In this document: one piece after another, positions 1-9,120 of the stretch
How the letters are laid out: each line of letters opens with the position of its first letter
Numbering within the stretch: position 1 is the stretch's first letter
Source: Mangrovimicrobium sp048323675
Lineage (GTDB): Bacteria > Pseudomonadota > Gammaproteobacteria > Pseudomonadales > Halieaceae
DNA: 64,000 nucleotides
Direction of reading: 5' to 3'
Assembly: GCF_048323675.1 (NCBI RefSeq)
Contig: NZ_JBLWFK010000003.1
Span: forward strand, 248,001 to 312,000
Made by a program: the position numbers and the translations under genes
Notes under the pieces: generated by a model
What the model was told of the DNA's origin: nothing
The model's input: the letters and a program-made list of their open reading frames with translations, nothing else
Database searches by the model: none

Positions 1-1798
1 TCTGGTAGACCGCCAGGTTCATGGTGGCGGGCATATCGCCCAGCGTGCCGCGGAACTTCAGGCCGGCCTCCACGTCTTCCACGGTTTCGACATCGAACAG
101 GTTGCCGCCCTCGGTGGCGAGACCGTCCATGGGCGGGAAGGCGGAACCGTTGAAGCCGCCGCTGCGGAAGCTGCCGCGGTACTTGATGTAGGAGAACAGG
201 TCGTCGGTGAGGGCGTAGCTCAGGCCCAGCTCCCAGGACGGCTCATCGAAAGTCTCGTCCTGTTTCGGGTAACCGAAGGCGTCGCCGCCCGCGAGATGTT
301 CGATTTCCACATCCTCGGAGGTATAGCGGGCACCGGCAGTCAGGCTGAGCGCATCAGTCAGGCTGTAGTCAGCCTGGAAATACGCCGCCATGGTTTCCGT
401 GGTAATGCGGAAGGCGTTGGTGGCGGTGACCGGCGGCGCCAGCGGCGTCAGGTCGAAGTAGGTCTGCGGCCACAGGGTTTCGGTTTCCTGGTTCTGGTAA
501 TACAGGCCAGCGACATAGGTCAGCTTGTCGCCAAAGGCGTTGCCGTTAAGCTGGATTTCGTCGGAGATTGAATCCACCTCGGTCTCGTTGCCGCTGACGC
601 CCGTCACTACATTCGCCGTGAGGATCGTAATGAAGGGCGCGCCGAGCTGGGGCTGGGTGGAATCGGTCTTGGCGTTGGAGGCGCCGAAGATATTCTTGAT
701 CTGCAGGTTGTCGCTGATCTCGTAGGTGGTGTGGTTGGTCACGATCCAGTCCTTGCCGTCGTGATCCGCACTCCAGGGGTGCTGGGTCTTGTAGTAGCCC
801 AGGCGTTTCTGCTCTTCCACGTAGGCGACGATACCGGGCGCGTAGGCCTCCGGGTGCGCGGAGAGGTAGATATCCCAGGCGCCGGGGAACTGGAAGGTCT
901 GGTCCATGACCGGCCCGTACAGGGAGCCGGCGGCGCAGTTCAGCGCGAAACCGTTATTGGTCTGGCCGCACTCGTAGACGCTGTACGTATAGGAGGCGCC
1001 GGTGTTGGTGCCGCCGACATCCGAGTAGGCGAATACTGTGGTGTTGTCGAATTTGTCGCCGGGGCTGAAGGTCAGGGACACACGACCGCTGTCGCGTTCC
1101 AGCTCGCCGAGCTGGTCGCCGGTAAGGATGTTGTCGATATAGCCATCGCGGTCCAGGGTGTCGAAGGCGCCGCGCAACAGGATGCTGTCGGTGATCGGGA
1201 TGTTGATCATGCCTTCGACTTCGCGCAGGTCGTAGTTGCCGACGCGCACGGTGACCTTGCCCTCGAACTCATCGGTGGGCTTGGCGGAGGTATAGAGCAC
1301 CGCGCCACCCGTGGTGTTGCGCCCGAACAGGGTACCCTGGGGGCCCTTCAGTACCTGGATGGAGTCGAGGTCGTAAAAGGTGGAGGCGCCGCTGATGGTC
1401 AGCGGGACTTCATTGAAATAGGCCACCACCGCCGAGGGCGAACCGCTGAAGGTGTCCGCCGACTGGCCGCGAATGGAGTAGGTCAGCGAGTTATTGCCCT
1501 GGGTCTGCCGGATGGTCAGGCCCGGTACTGCGGATTGCAGGTCGGCGTCGGTGAAGACATTGCGCTCGAGCATCTGCTGGGAGTTGATCGCGCTGACCGA
1601 GATCGGCACGCGGGACAGGCCCTCACTGCGGCGCCGTGCGGTAACCACCACTTCTTCCAGTGCCCCGCCGTCCATCGCGCCGCTATCCTGGGCGATCGCC
1701 ACACCCGGCAGTGCGAGGCTGCCGAGCGCCAGCAGACTGCAGGACAAACCGGCTTGTGGGAGCAACGGGAGACGTCTGTTTCTTGCGAGTCGTTTCAT
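1..1798 (-). CDS. TonB-dependent outer-membrane receptor, C-terminus outside window
   Basis: This is an outer-membrane, TonB-energised uptake receptor, of which the first 599 residues lie here; the rest of the barrel is beyond the left edge. Residues 1-36 form a signal peptide (basic start, hydrophobic run, ending GVAIAQ). A TonB-box-like EEVVVTARRR follows, then the plug domain with typical motifs (VPGLTIRQTQG, IQVLKGPQGTLFGRNTTGG) and beta-strand-rich barrel sequence. It starts at the ATG at 1798 because the signal peptide begins there. Receptors of this kind with FGRNTTGGA-type plugs are common in marine gammaproteobacteria and sphingomonads and usually import poorly soluble organic compounds rather than only siderophores. 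Its place next to P450 and CoA-dependent catabolic genes suggests it imports their substrate (inference). Confidence 0.93.
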   Translation of the reverse strand, partial: MKRLARNRRLPLLPQAGLSCSLLALGSLALPGVAIAQDSGAMDGGALEEVVVTARRRSEGLSRVPISVSAINSQQMLERNVFTDADLQSAVPGLTIRQTQGNNSLTYSIRGQSADTFSGSPSAVVAYFNEVPLTISGASTFYDLDSIQVLKGPQGTLFGRNTTGGAVLYTSAKPTDEFEGKVTVRVGNYDLREVEGMINIPITDSILLRGAFDTLDRDGYIDNILTGDQLGELERDSGRVSLTFSPGDKFDNTTVFAYSDVGGTNTGASYTYSVYECGQTNNGFALNCAAGSLYGPVMDQTFQFPGAWDIYLSAHPEAYAPGIVAYVEEQKRLGYYKTQHPWSADHDGKDWIVTNHTTYEISDNLQIKNIFGASNAKTDSTQPQLGAPFITILTANVVTGVSGNETEVDSISDEIQLNGNAFGDKLTYVAGLYYQNQETETLWPQTYFDLTPLAPPVTATNAFRITTETMAAYFQADYSLTDALSLTAGARYTSEDVEIEHLAGGDAFGYPKQDETFDEPSWELGLSYALTDDLFSYIKYRGSFRSGGFNGSAFPPMDGLATEGGNLFDVETVEDVEAGLKFRGTLGDMPATMNLAVYQ

Positions 1799-1859
1799 TG
1801 TTGTAATCCTCGTTGTTGTGTTTAGTGCTTGCGAGTAATACGGGTACTGCCGGATGGGA

Positions 1860-1890
1860 ATTATACGTTAGTGTCAGTCTGTGACTCCAA
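1860..1890 (-). promoter_or_regulatory. Possible sigma-70 promoter of the TonB receptor gene
   Basis: On the minus strand a perfect TATAAT lies at 1865-1860, about 60 bases before the receptor ATG. The only -35-like hexamer is TTGGAG at 1890-1885, with a long 19-base spacer, so the gene may depend on an activator. The site is a sequence match only. Confidence 0.4.
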
Positions 1891-1994
1891 TACACAGAAC
1901 CCCTGTCGCGAAATTTCCGCCGTCTGGTTTTCCTTGACCGGAAACGACAAAAAGCCGCTCACTCCCCGGAGCAAGCAACCCTGTAATCCTTCGT

Positions 1995-2022
1995 GGCGCC
2001 GGGCGTAAAACGCCCAGGCGCC
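1995..2022 (-). terminator. Strong hairpin at the 3' end of the P450 gene
   Basis: GGCGCC-GGGCGT-AAA-ACGCCC-A-GGCGCC forms a 12-base-pair stem with one bulge. It touches the last base of the P450 stop codon. No T-run follows on either strand, so it may block exonucleases or assist Rho rather than act as a classical intrinsic terminator. Confidence 0.45.
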
Positions 2023-3329
2023 TAGCGTTTGCTGAAGGTCAGCGGCAGGCGCTCGATCGAGCGCGTCGCCACCGTCGGCAGGTAACGCACATCTTCGACT
2101 GGCATATCCAGCCTGATATCCCTGAGGCGGCGAACGAACTCCCTCGCCGCGACCTTCACCTCCATGCGCGCCAGCGACAACCCCACACAGCGGTGCACCC
2201 CGCCGCCGAAGGCCAGCTGTCGCCCGAGGTTCCTGCGGGTCATATCAAACTTGCGCGGGCACTCGAAGACGGTTTCATCGTCGTTGGCCGAGGCGTAGAG
2301 CAACAGCATATGTGCCCCCGCCGGCAAGGTTGTCCCGCCCAGTTCCACTTCCCTGATCGTGGTGCGGGCCAGTCCGCGTACCGGCGGTTCCAGGCGCAGC
2401 AGTTCCTCGACAAACCGCGTGCAGTAGCGATCGTCGTCGAGATTGTCGTACATCGCCTGGGCCATCTCCGGCCGCGTGGCGAAAAAGAACAGCAGGTTGC
2501 CGAGCGCCGTCGCCGTGGTCTCGTTGCCGGCGATCATCAGGGCCCGCGCCAGGGAAACCACCTCCCGGAAGGTCAGCGTGTTGTGGGTCGCATCGTCGGA
2601 CCTGGCGTGAATCAGGTCTGAGAGCAGGTCGTCCTGCGGAGTTTCCTGGCGCTTTTGAATCTCCGCGATCAGGAAATTCTGCAGGTCGCAGATGTCCCGC
2701 GCATTCCTGACCATGGCGTCGTGGTCCTGCATCTGGCTGATCTGCGCGGTGACCGCCAGCGACCAGCGCTGGATTTTTTCCGGGTCGAATTCCTTTATGC
2801 CGAGCTGGGCGCAGATGATCTCGATGGTCATCGGCACCGCGAAATCGAGCACCCCGTCGGCGCGGCCCTGGTCGGCGAACCGGTCGATCAGGCGCGACAC
2901 CACCGCGGTGATTTCCGGCTCCAGCTGTTTGACCCGGTGGGCGGTGAAGGCCTGCTCCATGAGCTTGCGCACCCGGGTGTGCTCGGGCGGGTCGGTCATG
3001 ATCGCGTCGGGGAAGTAGCCTCCGCCGTCGCGCTCCAGGATTTCCTTGAATTCGTCGAAATAGCCCTTGGCATAGCTGTCCAGAAAGCCTACCTCGGACG
3101 AGTAGGTAATCGGGTCGGCCAGCACTGTTTGCAGGTCCTCGTATCGCGACACCAGCCACATGCCGATGCCTTTGTCGAAGTGCACCGGGTCTTCATGGCG
3201 CATGGTCCAGTAGAACTCGTTGGGATGGGCGCGTAATTCCGAGTCCTGCAAAGTGGCCGACTTCAGGTCGACCGCATGTCCCGCAATCGGACAGCTGTCC
3301 ATCCGCGGATTTTCGCCTGTACTGCTCAT
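2022..3329 (-). CDS. Cytochrome P450 monooxygenase
   Basis: This is a soluble class I P450 of 435 residues that inserts one oxygen atom into an organic substrate using electrons from a ferredoxin and reductase. The I-helix has the AGNETTA oxygen-activation motif, the K-helix has EELLR (ExxR), and the heme loop reads FGGGVHRCVG with the cysteine ligand. An AIMTDPPEHTRVR stretch typical of bacterial P450s lies near residue 120. The ATG is preceded by GGGAGG. No ferredoxin or reductase gene is nearby, so redox partners must be encoded elsewhere. It lies just downstream of an AraC regulator on the same strand, with 38 bases between them. The position among CoA-dependent catabolic genes suggests hydroxylation of a hydrophobic carbon source; substrate unknown. 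Confidence 0.95.
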   Translation of the reverse strand: MSSTGENPRMDSCPIAGHAVDLKSATLQDSELRAHPNEFYWTMRHEDPVHFDKGIGMWLVSRYEDLQTVLADPITYSSEVGFLDSYAKGYFDEFKEILERDGGGYFPDAIMTDPPEHTRVRKLMEQAFTAHRVKQLEPEITAVVSRLIDRFADQGRADGVLDFAVPMTIEIICAQLGIKEFDPEKIQRWSLAVTAQISQMQDHDAMVRNARDICDLQNFLIAEIQKRQETPQDDLLSDLIHARSDDATHNTLTFREVVSLARALMIAGNETTATALGNLLFFFATRPEMAQAMYDNLDDDRYCTRFVEELLRLEPPVRGLARTTIREVELGGTTLPAGAHMLLLYASANDDETVFECPRKFDMTRRNLGRQLAFGGGVHRCVGLSLARMEVKVAAREFVRRLRDIRLDMPVEDVRYLPTVATRSIERLPLTFSKR

Positions 3330-3367
3330 TGCTACTGCCTCCCTGTCACCAGGTTGGATTTATTTTA

Positions 3368-4411
3368 TTATTGCAGTGTGCTGCTGGCGCCACCCGCATA
3401 GTACTCGCGGCTGACTTCCGACAGGTTTTCCATTTGCAGGGCCTGGTTTTCCAGGCAGGCTGCACGGTACTCCCGCGGACCCAGGTCATTCACCCGTTTG
3501 AACATGCGACTGAAATGGGCCGGGCTCTTGAAGCCCACGCGAAATGCGATTTCAGCAATCGACACCTCGTTGGGCCGTGACGAAGCCAGCCAGCGCTTGG
3601 CGATCTTCAGCCGTTTGTCCCAGACCAGGTCAGAAAATGGTGTGCCGTTCTGTTTCAGCAGGAACGACAGGTAGCGCTGGGAGATACCACAGGCCTCCGC
3701 CACCGCCGCGGTGCTCAGGCTGGGATCGGAAAGGTGGATATCGATATAGCGCAGGACTTCCTGCAGGCGCTTGTCCGGCAGTGACTGGCGCACCAGCGTG
3801 CAGTCCTCGCGATCCTTGACCGCTTCGGCGACCACCTGCAGTGCGCTCTCCACCAGCAGTTGCTGCACGTGCTCGGAAAGCTCGCCATCATCGGCAAACA
3901 CGTCGGTGAGCATGCGCTCGGCAATACTGAACGCGCGGCCGGTACCCGGCACCGCGAAGCCTGACTTCACTTCCTGCGGAATGAAGCGCCGCAGCAAATG
4001 CGCGGGGACGATAACGTGCAGCACTTCGTGCACCGATTCGTCGTCGGTCTGGCAATCGATGGAAAACGGCGTCATCGACTTGGTGATGGCGAAATCACCC
4101 GCCTCCGCCACACTGGTACCGCTCTGGTGGGATATGCGCATGCGGCCGCGCTTGACGAACCACAGGACGATAACGTCCGTGGCATCCTCACGTATATGCG
4201 ACCAGGAGCGCATGAACGACTGCCGGGTCTTCGAGGTGATGTGGATGATAGAACACGAACCCACAGCCTTTTTCTCGGCCCGCACATCGATGACCGATCC
4301 CGAATCGATGGAGTACTCACCGAGGTAGTATTCCTGCTGGTTGTCGCCCCGATAGGCGTCCTGGCAATCGAGATAATTGCGTTTATCCAGTACGAAAAGC
4401 GTTTCCGACAT
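3368..4411 (-). CDS. AraC-family transcriptional regulator
   Basis: This is a 347-residue regulator. The N-terminal two thirds resemble the AraC-binding-like sensor domain found in regulators of aromatic and alkane catabolism. The last ~100 residues are the paired helix-turn-helix DNA-binding domain (AVAEACGISQRYLSFLL and IAEIAFRVGFKSPAHFSRMF, then GPREYR). I start it at the ATG at 4411, with GGAGG seven bases upstream; a TTG two codons earlier is less likely. It is encoded immediately upstream of the P450 in the same direction and probably controls it, perhaps with the CoA-transferase block (inference). The leader region before it is full of short hairpins. Confidence 0.92.
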   Translation of the reverse strand: MSETLFVLDKRNYLDCQDAYRGDNQQEYYLGEYSIDSGSVIDVRAEKKAVGSCSIIHITSKTRQSFMRSWSHIREDATDVIVLWFVKRGRMRISHQSGTSVAEAGDFAITKSMTPFSIDCQTDDESVHEVLHVIVPAHLLRRFIPQEVKSGFAVPGTGRAFSIAERMLTDVFADDGELSEHVQQLLVESALQVVAEAVKDREDCTLVRQSLPDKRLQEVLRYIDIHLSDPSLSTAAVAEACGISQRYLSFLLKQNGTPFSDLVWDKRLKIAKRWLASSRPNEVSIAEIAFRVGFKSPAHFSRMFKRVNDLGPREYRAACLENQALQMENLSEVSREYYAGGASSTLQ

Positions 4412-4425
4412 TATCAAGCCTCCGC

Positions 4426-4555
4426 TCGGGTAATTCCCGAATTAAGCCAGCACTGGCTTGTGCCTGGGTCCATCCATCTTTTTGTGGTCGGCCAAGTCTA
4501 TCCACCTCGGGTGGAGAATTCCCCGCATTAAATGCGGATTGATCCACCTTTGGTG
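4426..4555. other. Run of five short inverted repeats before the AraC gene
   Basis: Five perfect inverted repeats lie in 130 bases: TCGGG/CCCGA (4426-4440), AAGCCAG/CTGGCTT (4444-4459), TCCACC/GGTGGA (4501-4515), CCGCAT/ATGCGG (4523-4537) and CACC/GGTG (4545-4555). Numbers three and five share an ATCCACC core. They fill the gap between the end of the CoA-transferase gene and the AraC start, both on the minus strand, so they could be operator sites, a structured leader or terminators. The palindromes are seen directly; any role is inference. Confidence 0.45.
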
Positions 4556-4583
4556 CAGTGCAAATTCCCGCCGGGGTCTTGCC

Positions 4584-5789
4584 TCAGCGGGTTATTCCAG
4601 CGGCTTCCAGCCGCTGTTGTTCTTCTTCTGAGAGCCCGAGCAGTTCGCCGAAGACATAGGCGTTGTGCTGGCCCAGCGCGGGCGCCGCGTCCAGGGCTTC
4701 CGCCGCCCGGGACATCGACCAGGACGGCCCCAGGGTAGTCTTGGAACGCCCCGCATGATCGACGACGTCGCGGTAGAAACCGCGCATCCACAGGTGCGGG
4801 TCCGCCACCAGGTCGAGGGAGCTCTGGCTCTTGGCGACCGCGATACCGCGTTTCTGTAACTTGGCAACGATGTCCATGGCGCTCAGCGATGCCGTCCACT
4901 GTGCCATCAGCGCATCCAACTCAGCTTCGTTGGCCTTGCGCTGCGCCAGGCTCGCGAAGCGCGAATCCCGTGCCAGTTCCGGCCGGCCCATGGCCTCGGC
5001 GAGAGCGGCCCATTGTGCATCGGTGCGCACGGCAATACTCACCCACTCGCTGCTGCGCACCGGGTAGACGCCGTGGGGCGCCATATCCGGGTGATGGTTG
5101 CCGTTGCAGTCCTGCACCACGCCGTTGAGTGCGTAATCCATGATACTGTCGCCGATCATGGTGCTCATGCACTCCACCGCGGAGACGTCGATGAACTGGC
5201 CGACACCGGTACGCCGCTTGTGCAACAGCGCCACCAGCGCAGCGTAGCTCGCGGCGGCACCGAAGGTGGAATCCGCGTAGCGGGTATTCATGCCGGCTGG
5301 CGCGCCCGGCTCGTGGCCCACCAGCGCGCTGACACCGCCAAGTGCAGCGAAGCAGGGCGCATAACCGGTCTGGTAGCTCAGCGGCCCCTCGCTGCCCCAC
5401 ATGCCCATGGAGACATAGACGATACCAGGATTGGCCTCGCGCACGCGCTCGTAACCGAGGCCGAGGCGACCGATGGCGCCGGGGCGCAGGTTTTCCACCA
5501 GCACGTCGCTCTTCGCCGCAAGGTCGAGGATCAGCTGGATACCCTCCTCGCTTTTCATGTTCACCTGGGCGCTGAGTTTTTGCGGATTGACCGACTGCCA
5601 ACCCGGGGCGTTGTCGATGTCATCCACACCGAAAGTGCGGGTAACATCGAGGGAACCCTCGCTTTCCACCCGGATCACTTCGGCGCCGAGGTAGGCAAAC
5701 ATCTTGCCCACCGCGGGCCCGGCCCAGACCTTGGTCAGTTCCAGTACCCGCACGCCCTGCAGGGGGCCGCCGCGTTGTTTCAGGCTCAT
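4584..5789 (-). CDS. CoA-transferase family III (CaiB/BaiF type)
   Basis: This 401-residue enzyme belongs to the family III CoA-transferases, which move CoA between carboxylic acids through an aspartyl-CoA intermediate. It has the family N-terminus (GVRVLELTKVWAGPAVGKMFAYLGAEVIRVE), the LVENLRPG segment, and GYERVREANPGIVYVSMG. Its ATG overlaps the TGA of the upstream CoA-transferase gene as ATGA, so the two are translationally coupled. The proteins are related but clearly different, so they may form a heteromer or handle different acids. Its likely role is activating a pathway intermediate without using ATP. The acid substrate is not readable from sequence. Confidence 0.93.
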   Translation of the reverse strand: MSLKQRGGPLQGVRVLELTKVWAGPAVGKMFAYLGAEVIRVESEGSLDVTRTFGVDDIDNAPGWQSVNPQKLSAQVNMKSEEGIQLILDLAAKSDVLVENLRPGAIGRLGLGYERVREANPGIVYVSMGMWGSEGPLSYQTGYAPCFAALGGVSALVGHEPGAPAGMNTRYADSTFGAAASYAALVALLHKRRTGVGQFIDVSAVECMSTMIGDSIMDYALNGVVQDCNGNHHPDMAPHGVYPVRSSEWVSIAVRTDAQWAALAEAMGRPELARDSRFASLAQRKANEAELDALMAQWTASLSAMDIVAKLQKRGIAVAKSQSSLDLVADPHLWMRGFYRDVVDHAGRSKTTLGPSWSMSRAAEALDAAPALGQHNAYVFGELLGLSEEEQQRLEAAGITR

Positions 5790-6967
5790 GCCGCGCCCTC
5801 CTTCACCAGGTCCAGTTCAACGAGGGAATGTTCGCCCAGCAGCGGCGCCGGGCGATTGATCTTCGCCGGCGTTTCACTGAGCCGGTAGGGTACGGTGGGA
5901 TACAGCGCCCTGCCCTGCACCGGGTGATTCACCTCCGCAAAAAACTCGCGGTACTGGTATTGCGGGGATTCCTGCAGGTCGCGGCCGTTGTTCACCGCCA
6001 CCAGCGTCAGACCGATTTTCTGCGCCGCGGCGGCAACCTCGTGCTTGTCCTGGGTGGCGAGCCAGCGGGTAACGTGCTGGCGGCACAACGCGACCCGTTC
6101 CGGGGTACAGCCGCGTTCCAGCCAGTTCTCCGGGAACTCGTTCATCCAGCCGGTATCGTCCAGCAGTTCGCGCAGGGCGGCCCAGTGCTGCGGCGTGGAC
6201 ATCCAGATGTAAGCGTAGCCCTCGCGGCAGGGGAAAATGCCCGCGGGCCCGGTGAGGTCATAGGCGCTGCGCTCCTGGCCCACCGGCATGTCCCCGGCCA
6301 CCATCTGCGCGACCACGTAGTCGCAACGGGAGGTCAACACCTGCTGCATGGAGATATCGATAAAGCGGCCCAACTGGTTTTCGTCGCGCTCGTACATCGC
6401 AGCGACAATACACACGGCGGCATCCATCGCCGCTTCGTAGCTGGGCAGGAAACGCCCGGCGGCGTTGAGCGGCGGCAGGCTGATATCCGGGGCGCTGGGC
6501 GTGTGATAGCCCCAGCCACTGCTGTGGAAAACAGTGAGTTCCTCGGCGTACACCCGGTCTTCCGGCAGGTCGGTGCCGAAGGGTGTTATGGAGCACAGCA
6601 CCAGCGCGGGCCACTGCGCATCCAGTGTTTCCGGATCGAGGCCAACCGTCGCCAGCCAGCCGGCGCGGTGATCGTCGATGACCACGTCCACCCTGTCGAG
6701 CAGCAGGGCCAGAGCCGCCTTGCCGGACTCGCTCTCGACATCGAGTTCAACGGAATGCTTGTTGGTGTTGAGGTAGGCGAACAGGCCGCTGCGCTCGGGG
6801 TCGGCGCCGGTCGGCGCAAACGGCCCCATGCGGCGGGTCGGGCTGCCGCAACCGGGTTTTTCCAGCTTGATCACCTCGGCGCCGAAATCGGCCAGAAGCT
6901 TGCCGCAGTACTCGCCCGCAACATTCTCCGCCAGTTCCAGCACCTTAACGCCACTCAGCGCCGACAT
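5786..6967 (-). CDS. CoA-transferase family III (CaiB/BaiF type), second copy
   Basis: This is a family III CoA-transferase of 393 residues. The N-terminus reads SGVKVLELAENVAGEYCGKLLADFGAEVIKLE, and FGTDLPEDRV and GRFIDISMQQ segments are present. I chose the ATG at 6967, because GGGGAG lies eight bases upstream and family homology begins directly after it; an upstream in-frame start would add 38 unrelated residues that overlap hyuA. It follows the HyuA gene after 50 bases and overlaps the next CoA-transferase by ATGA. The block hyuB-hyuA-CoA-transferase-CoA-transferase therefore looks like one operon. Confidence 0.92.
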   Translation of the reverse strand: MSALSGVKVLELAENVAGEYCGKLLADFGAEVIKLEKPGCGSPTRRMGPFAPTGADPERSGLFAYLNTNKHSVELDVESESGKAALALLLDRVDVVIDDHRAGWLATVGLDPETLDAQWPALVLCSITPFGTDLPEDRVYAEELTVFHSSGWGYHTPSAPDISLPPLNAAGRFLPSYEAAMDAAVCIVAAMYERDENQLGRFIDISMQQVLTSRCDYVVAQMVAGDMPVGQERSAYDLTGPAGIFPCREGYAYIWMSTPQHWAALRELLDDTGWMNEFPENWLERGCTPERVALCRQHVTRWLATQDKHEVAAAAQKIGLTLVAVNNGRDLQESPQYQYREFFAEVNHPVQGRALYPTVPYRLSETPAKINRPAPLLGEHSLVELDLVKEGAA

Positions 6968-7017
6968 ACCGCTCTCCCCGCTTCGTGCATCGTATTCATG
7001 TCCGCCGTCATCCGCAT

Positions 7018-9102
7018 TCAGGCGCCTTCCTGGATACGGGTGAGTTCGTAATCCCCGGAATCGTCCACCGTCGCCTTCCAACCGGGGTAGACCACGATGG
7101 TGGTAAAGGTTTCCTCAATAATCGCCGGCCCGGTGACCTCGAAGCCAGGCTCCAGTTCGGGACCGGAGATGATCGCGGTCTCCTGGAAGCCCTGGCCGAG
7201 GTTGGCGCGGCGGGTCTTGGCGACCGGCGCCGGACGTTTCGGCGCGGTGAAACCGACACCCACTGTCGGCGAGGCAGTGGCGGCACTGGTCGCCAGGCGC
7301 ACCCCGGTGATCTCCGGGACTTCGTGCTCGCGGATGTGACCGTACTCTTCCATGTGACGGGCGTTGAATGCCTCGATCGCGCGCTGGCCGATGTTGGCGT
7401 CGATAAAGCCCATATCGCTCATGCCTTCGCTGACCTCGATATCGAAGCTCAGCGCCCAGTTCTGGCCAGGGTAGCGCATGTTCATCTGGTAGCGGAAAGT
7501 GACCTTGTCCTGGGGGAAACTGGCGTCGGTGAAATACCGGCTGGCGCGCTCGGCCAGTTCGCTCCACAGGGCGCGCAGCTTTTCCTGGTCGGCCTGGTCG
7601 GCGGGAATCAGGTAGGAGCGCTCTTCGTCGATCTTCGGGTCCGCCACCAGGGTGCCGAGTGCGGAGAAGGTCGGGGAGGCCTTGGGCACCAGTACCTTGT
7701 CGATACCCAGTTCCTGGGCCTGGATGCCGGCAAACGCCGCGCCGTTGCCGCCGTAGGCGAGCATGCACATGTCCTTCGGATCGACACCCTTGCCCGCGGT
7801 GATGCGGCGCACGCCCATCGACATGTTGGCATTGACCACGCGGAAGCAGTCAAAGGCGGCGTCTTCCGCGCTGTAGCCCATCTCGTCGCCGATCGCCTGG
7901 AAGGCTTCGACAACACCGTCTTTAGTCAGGGAGAAACTGCCACCCGCGAACTGCATGTCGGCGGAGAGGATGCCCAGCATCAGCAGCGCGTCGGTGATGG
8001 TCGGCTGGGTGCCGCCGCGGCCGTAGCAGATGGGGCCGGGCTCGGAGCCCGCGGAAGCGGGGCCGACCTCGACCATGCCGTTGTGCACGTGACAGATGGA
8101 ACCGCCGCCGGCGCCGAGGGTTTCCACCTGCACCATCGGCACGCCGACCAGGTAGCGGTGGTGCATGTTCCAGCCGGCGACCGCGGGCGCGGCGCCGTCG
8201 AGCACCATGGAAATGTCGTAGGAGGTGCCACCCATGTCCACGCAAAGCAGGTTCTTGAAGCCCTTGGCCACACCCACGTGGGCAGAGCCGATAACGCCGC
8301 CGGCGGGGCCCGAGGCGAGCACGCGAATCGGCGCGCCCTCGATGTATTCGCGGGTCATCACGCCGCCGCTGGCCTGCATCACCATCAGCTGGTTGCGGTA
8401 ACCGGCGTCGCGCACCCGGTCGACCAGGCGCTGCAGGTAGGAGTTCACCCGCGGCGCGACATAGGCGTTCACAACCGTCGTGCTGGTGCGGTCGAACTCC
8501 GGCGCCCGCGGCAGTACCTTGTGGGAACAGGAGACCTGCACATCGGGCATCTCCTCGGCAACGATCTCCGCGACCCGTTTTTCGTGGGCCGGGTTGACGA
8601 AGGAGAACAGCAGGGAAATCGCCACGGATTCCACCCCCTGCTTTTTCAGCCGGTGACAGGCGGCGCGCACGGCGTCCTCGTCGAGGGCTTTGTGCACGGA
8701 ACCGTCATGCAGGATACGCTCCGGCACGGTCAGGCGCCGGCGGCGCGGGGTGATCTGCTTGGGCGGCGCCAGGCGCACGTCCCAGATGTTCTCCTTGTAG
8801 CCGCGGCGATATTCCATCTCGTCGCGAAAACCCTCGGTGGTGATCAGGCCGGTGAGGGCCCCGTTCATCTCGATCAGCGTGTTGTCGGCGACGGTAGTGC
8901 CGTGCACGATCGCGTCGCACTGGCCCATGAAGTCGCCAAGGGTGAGCCCCTCCATTTCCGCCAGCTTTTCCAGCCCGCTCATCACCCCGAGGGAGCGATC
9001 TTCCGGCGTACTCAGGTTCTTGTAGAGGACGACTTCGTCGCCTTTCAACATCGCGAAATCGGTGAATGTCCCGCCGATATCAATCCCAACTCGATAAGCC
9101 AT
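7018..9102 (-). CDS. hyuA: Hydantoinase/oxoprolinase subunit A (HyuA family)
   Basis: This 694-residue protein is the ATP-binding subunit of the hydantoinase/5-oxoprolinase/acetone-carboxylase family. The N-terminus has the sugar-kinase-like phosphate motif VGIDIGGTFTDFA, followed by HGTTVADNTLIE near residue 70 and CVDMGGTSYDISM near residue 290. Members use ATP to open lactam-type rings or to phosphorylate or carboxylate ketones, together with a B subunit, which is encoded directly upstream. I start at the ATG at 9102 rather than the TTG one codon earlier; GGGGAAGAG lies just before. Pairing with two CoA-transferases instead of a gamma subunit argues against a classical acetone carboxylase. 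True substrate unknown. Confidence 0.92.
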   Translation of the reverse strand: MAYRVGIDIGGTFTDFAMLKGDEVVLYKNLSTPEDRSLGVMSGLEKLAEMEGLTLGDFMGQCDAIVHGTTVADNTLIEMNGALTGLITTEGFRDEMEYRRGYKENIWDVRLAPPKQITPRRRRLTVPERILHDGSVHKALDEDAVRAACHRLKKQGVESVAISLLFSFVNPAHEKRVAEIVAEEMPDVQVSCSHKVLPRAPEFDRTSTTVVNAYVAPRVNSYLQRLVDRVRDAGYRNQLMVMQASGGVMTREYIEGAPIRVLASGPAGGVIGSAHVGVAKGFKNLLCVDMGGTSYDISMVLDGAAPAVAGWNMHHRYLVGVPMVQVETLGAGGGSICHVHNGMVEVGPASAGSEPGPICYGRGGTQPTITDALLMLGILSADMQFAGGSFSLTKDGVVEAFQAIGDEMGYSAEDAAFDCFRVVNANMSMGVRRITAGKGVDPKDMCMLAYGGNGAAFAGIQAQELGIDKVLVPKASPTFSALGTLVADPKIDEERSYLIPADQADQEKLRALWSELAERASRYFTDASFPQDKVTFRYQMNMRYPGQNWALSFDIEVSEGMSDMGFIDANIGQRAIEAFNARHMEEYGHIREHEVPEITGVRLATSAATASPTVGVGFTAPKRPAPVAKTRRANLGQGFQETAIISGPELEPGFEVTGPAIIEETFTTIVVYPGWKATVDDSGDYELTRIQEGA

Positions 9103-9120
9103 CAACTCTTCCCCGATTCC

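Noticed and set aside
731..1825. A 364-codon plus-strand open frame
   Set aside because: It is antisense to the TonB receptor, whose signal peptide and plug motifs are unmistakable.
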